NCBI GenBank assembly: GCA_028866155.1
Contig: JAGWIT010000015.1
Location: forward strand, 1-19,505
Direction of reading: 5' to 3'
DNA: 19,505 bases
From: Patescibacteria group bacterium
GTDB taxonomy: Bacteria; Patescibacteriota; Minisyncoccia; Phycocordibacterales; SBAW01
The notes below the pieces were generated by a model, which did not search any database, was not told where the DNA came from, and saw only the letters and a program-made list of their open reading frames with translations. Shown one piece after another: positions 18,481 through 19,505 of this stretch. Numbering within the stretch: position 1 is the stretch's first letter; every line of letters starts with the position of its first letter. Made by a program: the position numbers and the translations under genes.

Positions 18481-19167
18481 TTATTTATCCTGAGCCGAAT
18501 CGAAAGATTTTTGGACGACTTGCTTCTTTGAGAGCGTTTCAACGGCTGTCTTGGGGTCGGCGATGATGAGAAACTTGTGCCCAAGGACCGACACGGGGTT
18601 GAGGTTGCGCACCTCCACCACGTCGACATGGCCGAAGTTGCCGAATGACTTTTGCGTGGGTGCATGGGCGGTCGGGAGCGCCACGAGCGCGGCGTTCTTA
18701 GTCTTCTTGGTGGTGAAGCCGGCTGCTACGAGGCCGGAGAGCATCGCTTTGGCAGTTTTCGCCTTTGGCTCCTTCATCTCGATAGAGTCGACGAAGATGA
18801 CCTCGCCGTCCCTCATTTTGCGCGAGAGCACGACCAAGAGCGCTTTTTGGCGCATCTGGCGGCTTATCTTTTTGACATAGTTCTTCTCGCTCAAAGGCCC
18901 GTGTGTGACGCCGCCGCCCTTCCATATGGGTGATCTGCTTGAGCCGTGGCGCGCGCGGCCGGTGCCTTTTTGCTGCCAAGGCTTGCGCCCGCCGCCGCGC
19001 ACCTCGCCGCGGCCTTTGGTATGGGCAACGTTCGGGCGCGCGTTGCTCTGCATTGAGACAACCACCTGATGCACGAGGTCGGCGTTCCATGGCAGGCCAA
19101 AAATATTTTCGGGGAGCGTTACCTTCCCCGCTTCTTTGCCCTCTATGTTGTAGATTTTACTCTCCAT
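18481..19167 (-). CDS. rplD: 50S ribosomal protein L4 with a repeat-derived C-terminal tail
   Basis: The 228-residue uL4 has its tunnel-facing loop with ARPNVAHTKGRGEVRGGGRKPWQQKGTGRARHGSSRSPIWKGGGVTHGP, and the C-terminal domain with VDVVEVRNLNPVSVLGHKFLIIADPKTAVETLSKK. The final SFDSAQDK is unlike the family and is encoded by a copy of the dispersed repeat that also contributes LSEVEG to the MBL protein. Length is otherwise near normal. Confidence 0.96.
   Translation of the reverse strand: MESKIYNIEGKEAGKVTLPENIFGLPWNADLVHQVVVSMQSNARPNVAHTKGRGEVRGGGRKPWQQKGTGRARHGSSRSPIWKGGGVTHGPLSEKNYVKKISRQMRQKALLVVLSRKMRDGEVIFVDSIEMKEPKAKTAKAMLSGLVAAGFTTKKTKNAALVALPTAHAPTQKSFGNFGHVDVVEVRNLNPVSVLGHKFLIIADPKTAVETLSKKQVVQKSFDSAQDK
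18485..18508. repeat. Variant copy of the dispersed repeat at the end of rplD
   Basis: On the + strand ATCCTGAGCCGAATCGAAAG is a variant of the complement of the 3261/3370 repeat (CTGAGCGAAGTCGAAGG). It encodes the last residues FDSAQDK of L4 and reaches nearly to the stop codon. Confidence 0.6.
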
Positions 19168-19199
19168 AAATTTGATATTTGGTTCTTGCGATTCGGACC

Positions 19200-19505
19200 T
19201 TACCCTCGGATTTCTACGAGGGTTCCGCGGCGGCCGGGCACGGCGCCCGCGATGACAATTTCGTTGCTCTCCGGCAACACCTGGAGCACCGCCAAGTTGC
19301 GAACGGTAACCCGCCCGCCTCCCATGCGGCCGGCCATGCGCATGCCTTTGGCGACGCGTCCGCCCGCGCGGCCGCCTCCGCCGCCGATTGAGCCCGGCGC
19401 GCGCTCGCTGTGCTTTTGTCCATGTGAGCGCGGGCCGCCGTGAAAGCCGTGGCGCTTAACGACGCCCTGAAAGCCGCGGCCTTTTGAAACCGCCGAGACC
19501 GTCAC
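19200..19505 (-). CDS. rplC: 50S ribosomal protein L3 (C-terminal part, cut by the window edge)
   Basis: 101 residues are visible, ending at TAA 19200. VSKGRGFQGVVKRHGFHGGPRSHGQKHSERAPGSIGGGGG is the conserved uL3 loop reaching the peptidyl transferase centre, and GGGRVTVRNLAVLQVLPESNEIVIAGAVPGRRGTLVEI is the family end. The N-terminal half lies outside the window. It comes 32 bases before rplD. Confidence 0.95.
   Translation of the reverse strand: MTVSAVSKGRGFQGVVKRHGFHGGPRSHGQKHSERAPGSIGGGGGRAGGRVAKGMRMAGRMGGGRVTVRNLAVLQVLPESNEIVIAGAVPGRRGTLVEIRG

Overview
The window is almost certainly from the Candidate Phyla Radiation (Patescibacteria), most likely a GC-rich parcubacterium. The evidence is a compact ribosomal-protein cluster with no rpmD (L30) between rpsE and rplO, a ribosomal-protein absence known for CPR bacteria. 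Native genes almost all lack Shine-Dalgarno motifs and start behind short A/T-rich leaders. The window also carries small palindromic repeats of a kind often seen in such genomes, including ones that translate as LSEVEG and FDSAQD. No 16S rRNA is present, so the placement is inferred.

Layout: (1) 1-1327, + strand: infC-rpmI-rplT, ending in a two-way terminator. (2) 1358-3350, - strand: a SLOG/LOG-like Rossmann protein and an MBL/beta-CASP nuclease-like protein. (3) 3394-3574, - strand: a previously unassigned structured ncRNA candidate with its own promoter, a 13-bp closing stem and a terminator. (4) 3578-10145, - strand: the distal spc operon rpsN-rpsH-rplF-rplR-rpsE-rplO-secY, continuing into gmk-adk-map-ndk-like genes. 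(5) 10146-13708: an island of five small accessory genes in mixed orientation. (6) 13709-19505, - strand: the S10 and proximal spc genes rplC (partial)-rplD-rplW-rplB // rpsS-rplV-rpsC-rplP-rpmC-rpsQ-rplN-rplX-rplE.

The most interesting part is the island. It splits one of the most conserved operons in bacteria between rplE and rpsN. It holds one methyltransferase and four unrecognised small proteins. Each has its own strong Shine-Dalgarno site, and most have a sigma70-type promoter and terminator, unlike the native genes. The genes are separated by copies of a roughly 75-80 bp repeat (R1, R2, R3, plus half copies R4 and R5). The full copies share a GTTGTTCGGCAAAAACA-like start, an internal hairpin and a TTGCAAAAAC-like end. 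The repeats keep one orientation whichever way the genes point, so they mark cassette boundaries rather than belonging to any one transcript. This resembles a gene-cassette array, but no integrase is present and the repeats lack integron attC core sites.

The core genes work together in translation and secretion: initiation factor, ribosomal proteins, SecY, methionine aminopeptidase and nucleotide kinases. Because the operon is broken, the S19 and S14 segments each appear to have a new promoter. Both promoters are followed at once by a very short hairpin plus U-run, an arrangement that may be an early attenuator or a 5' stabiliser.
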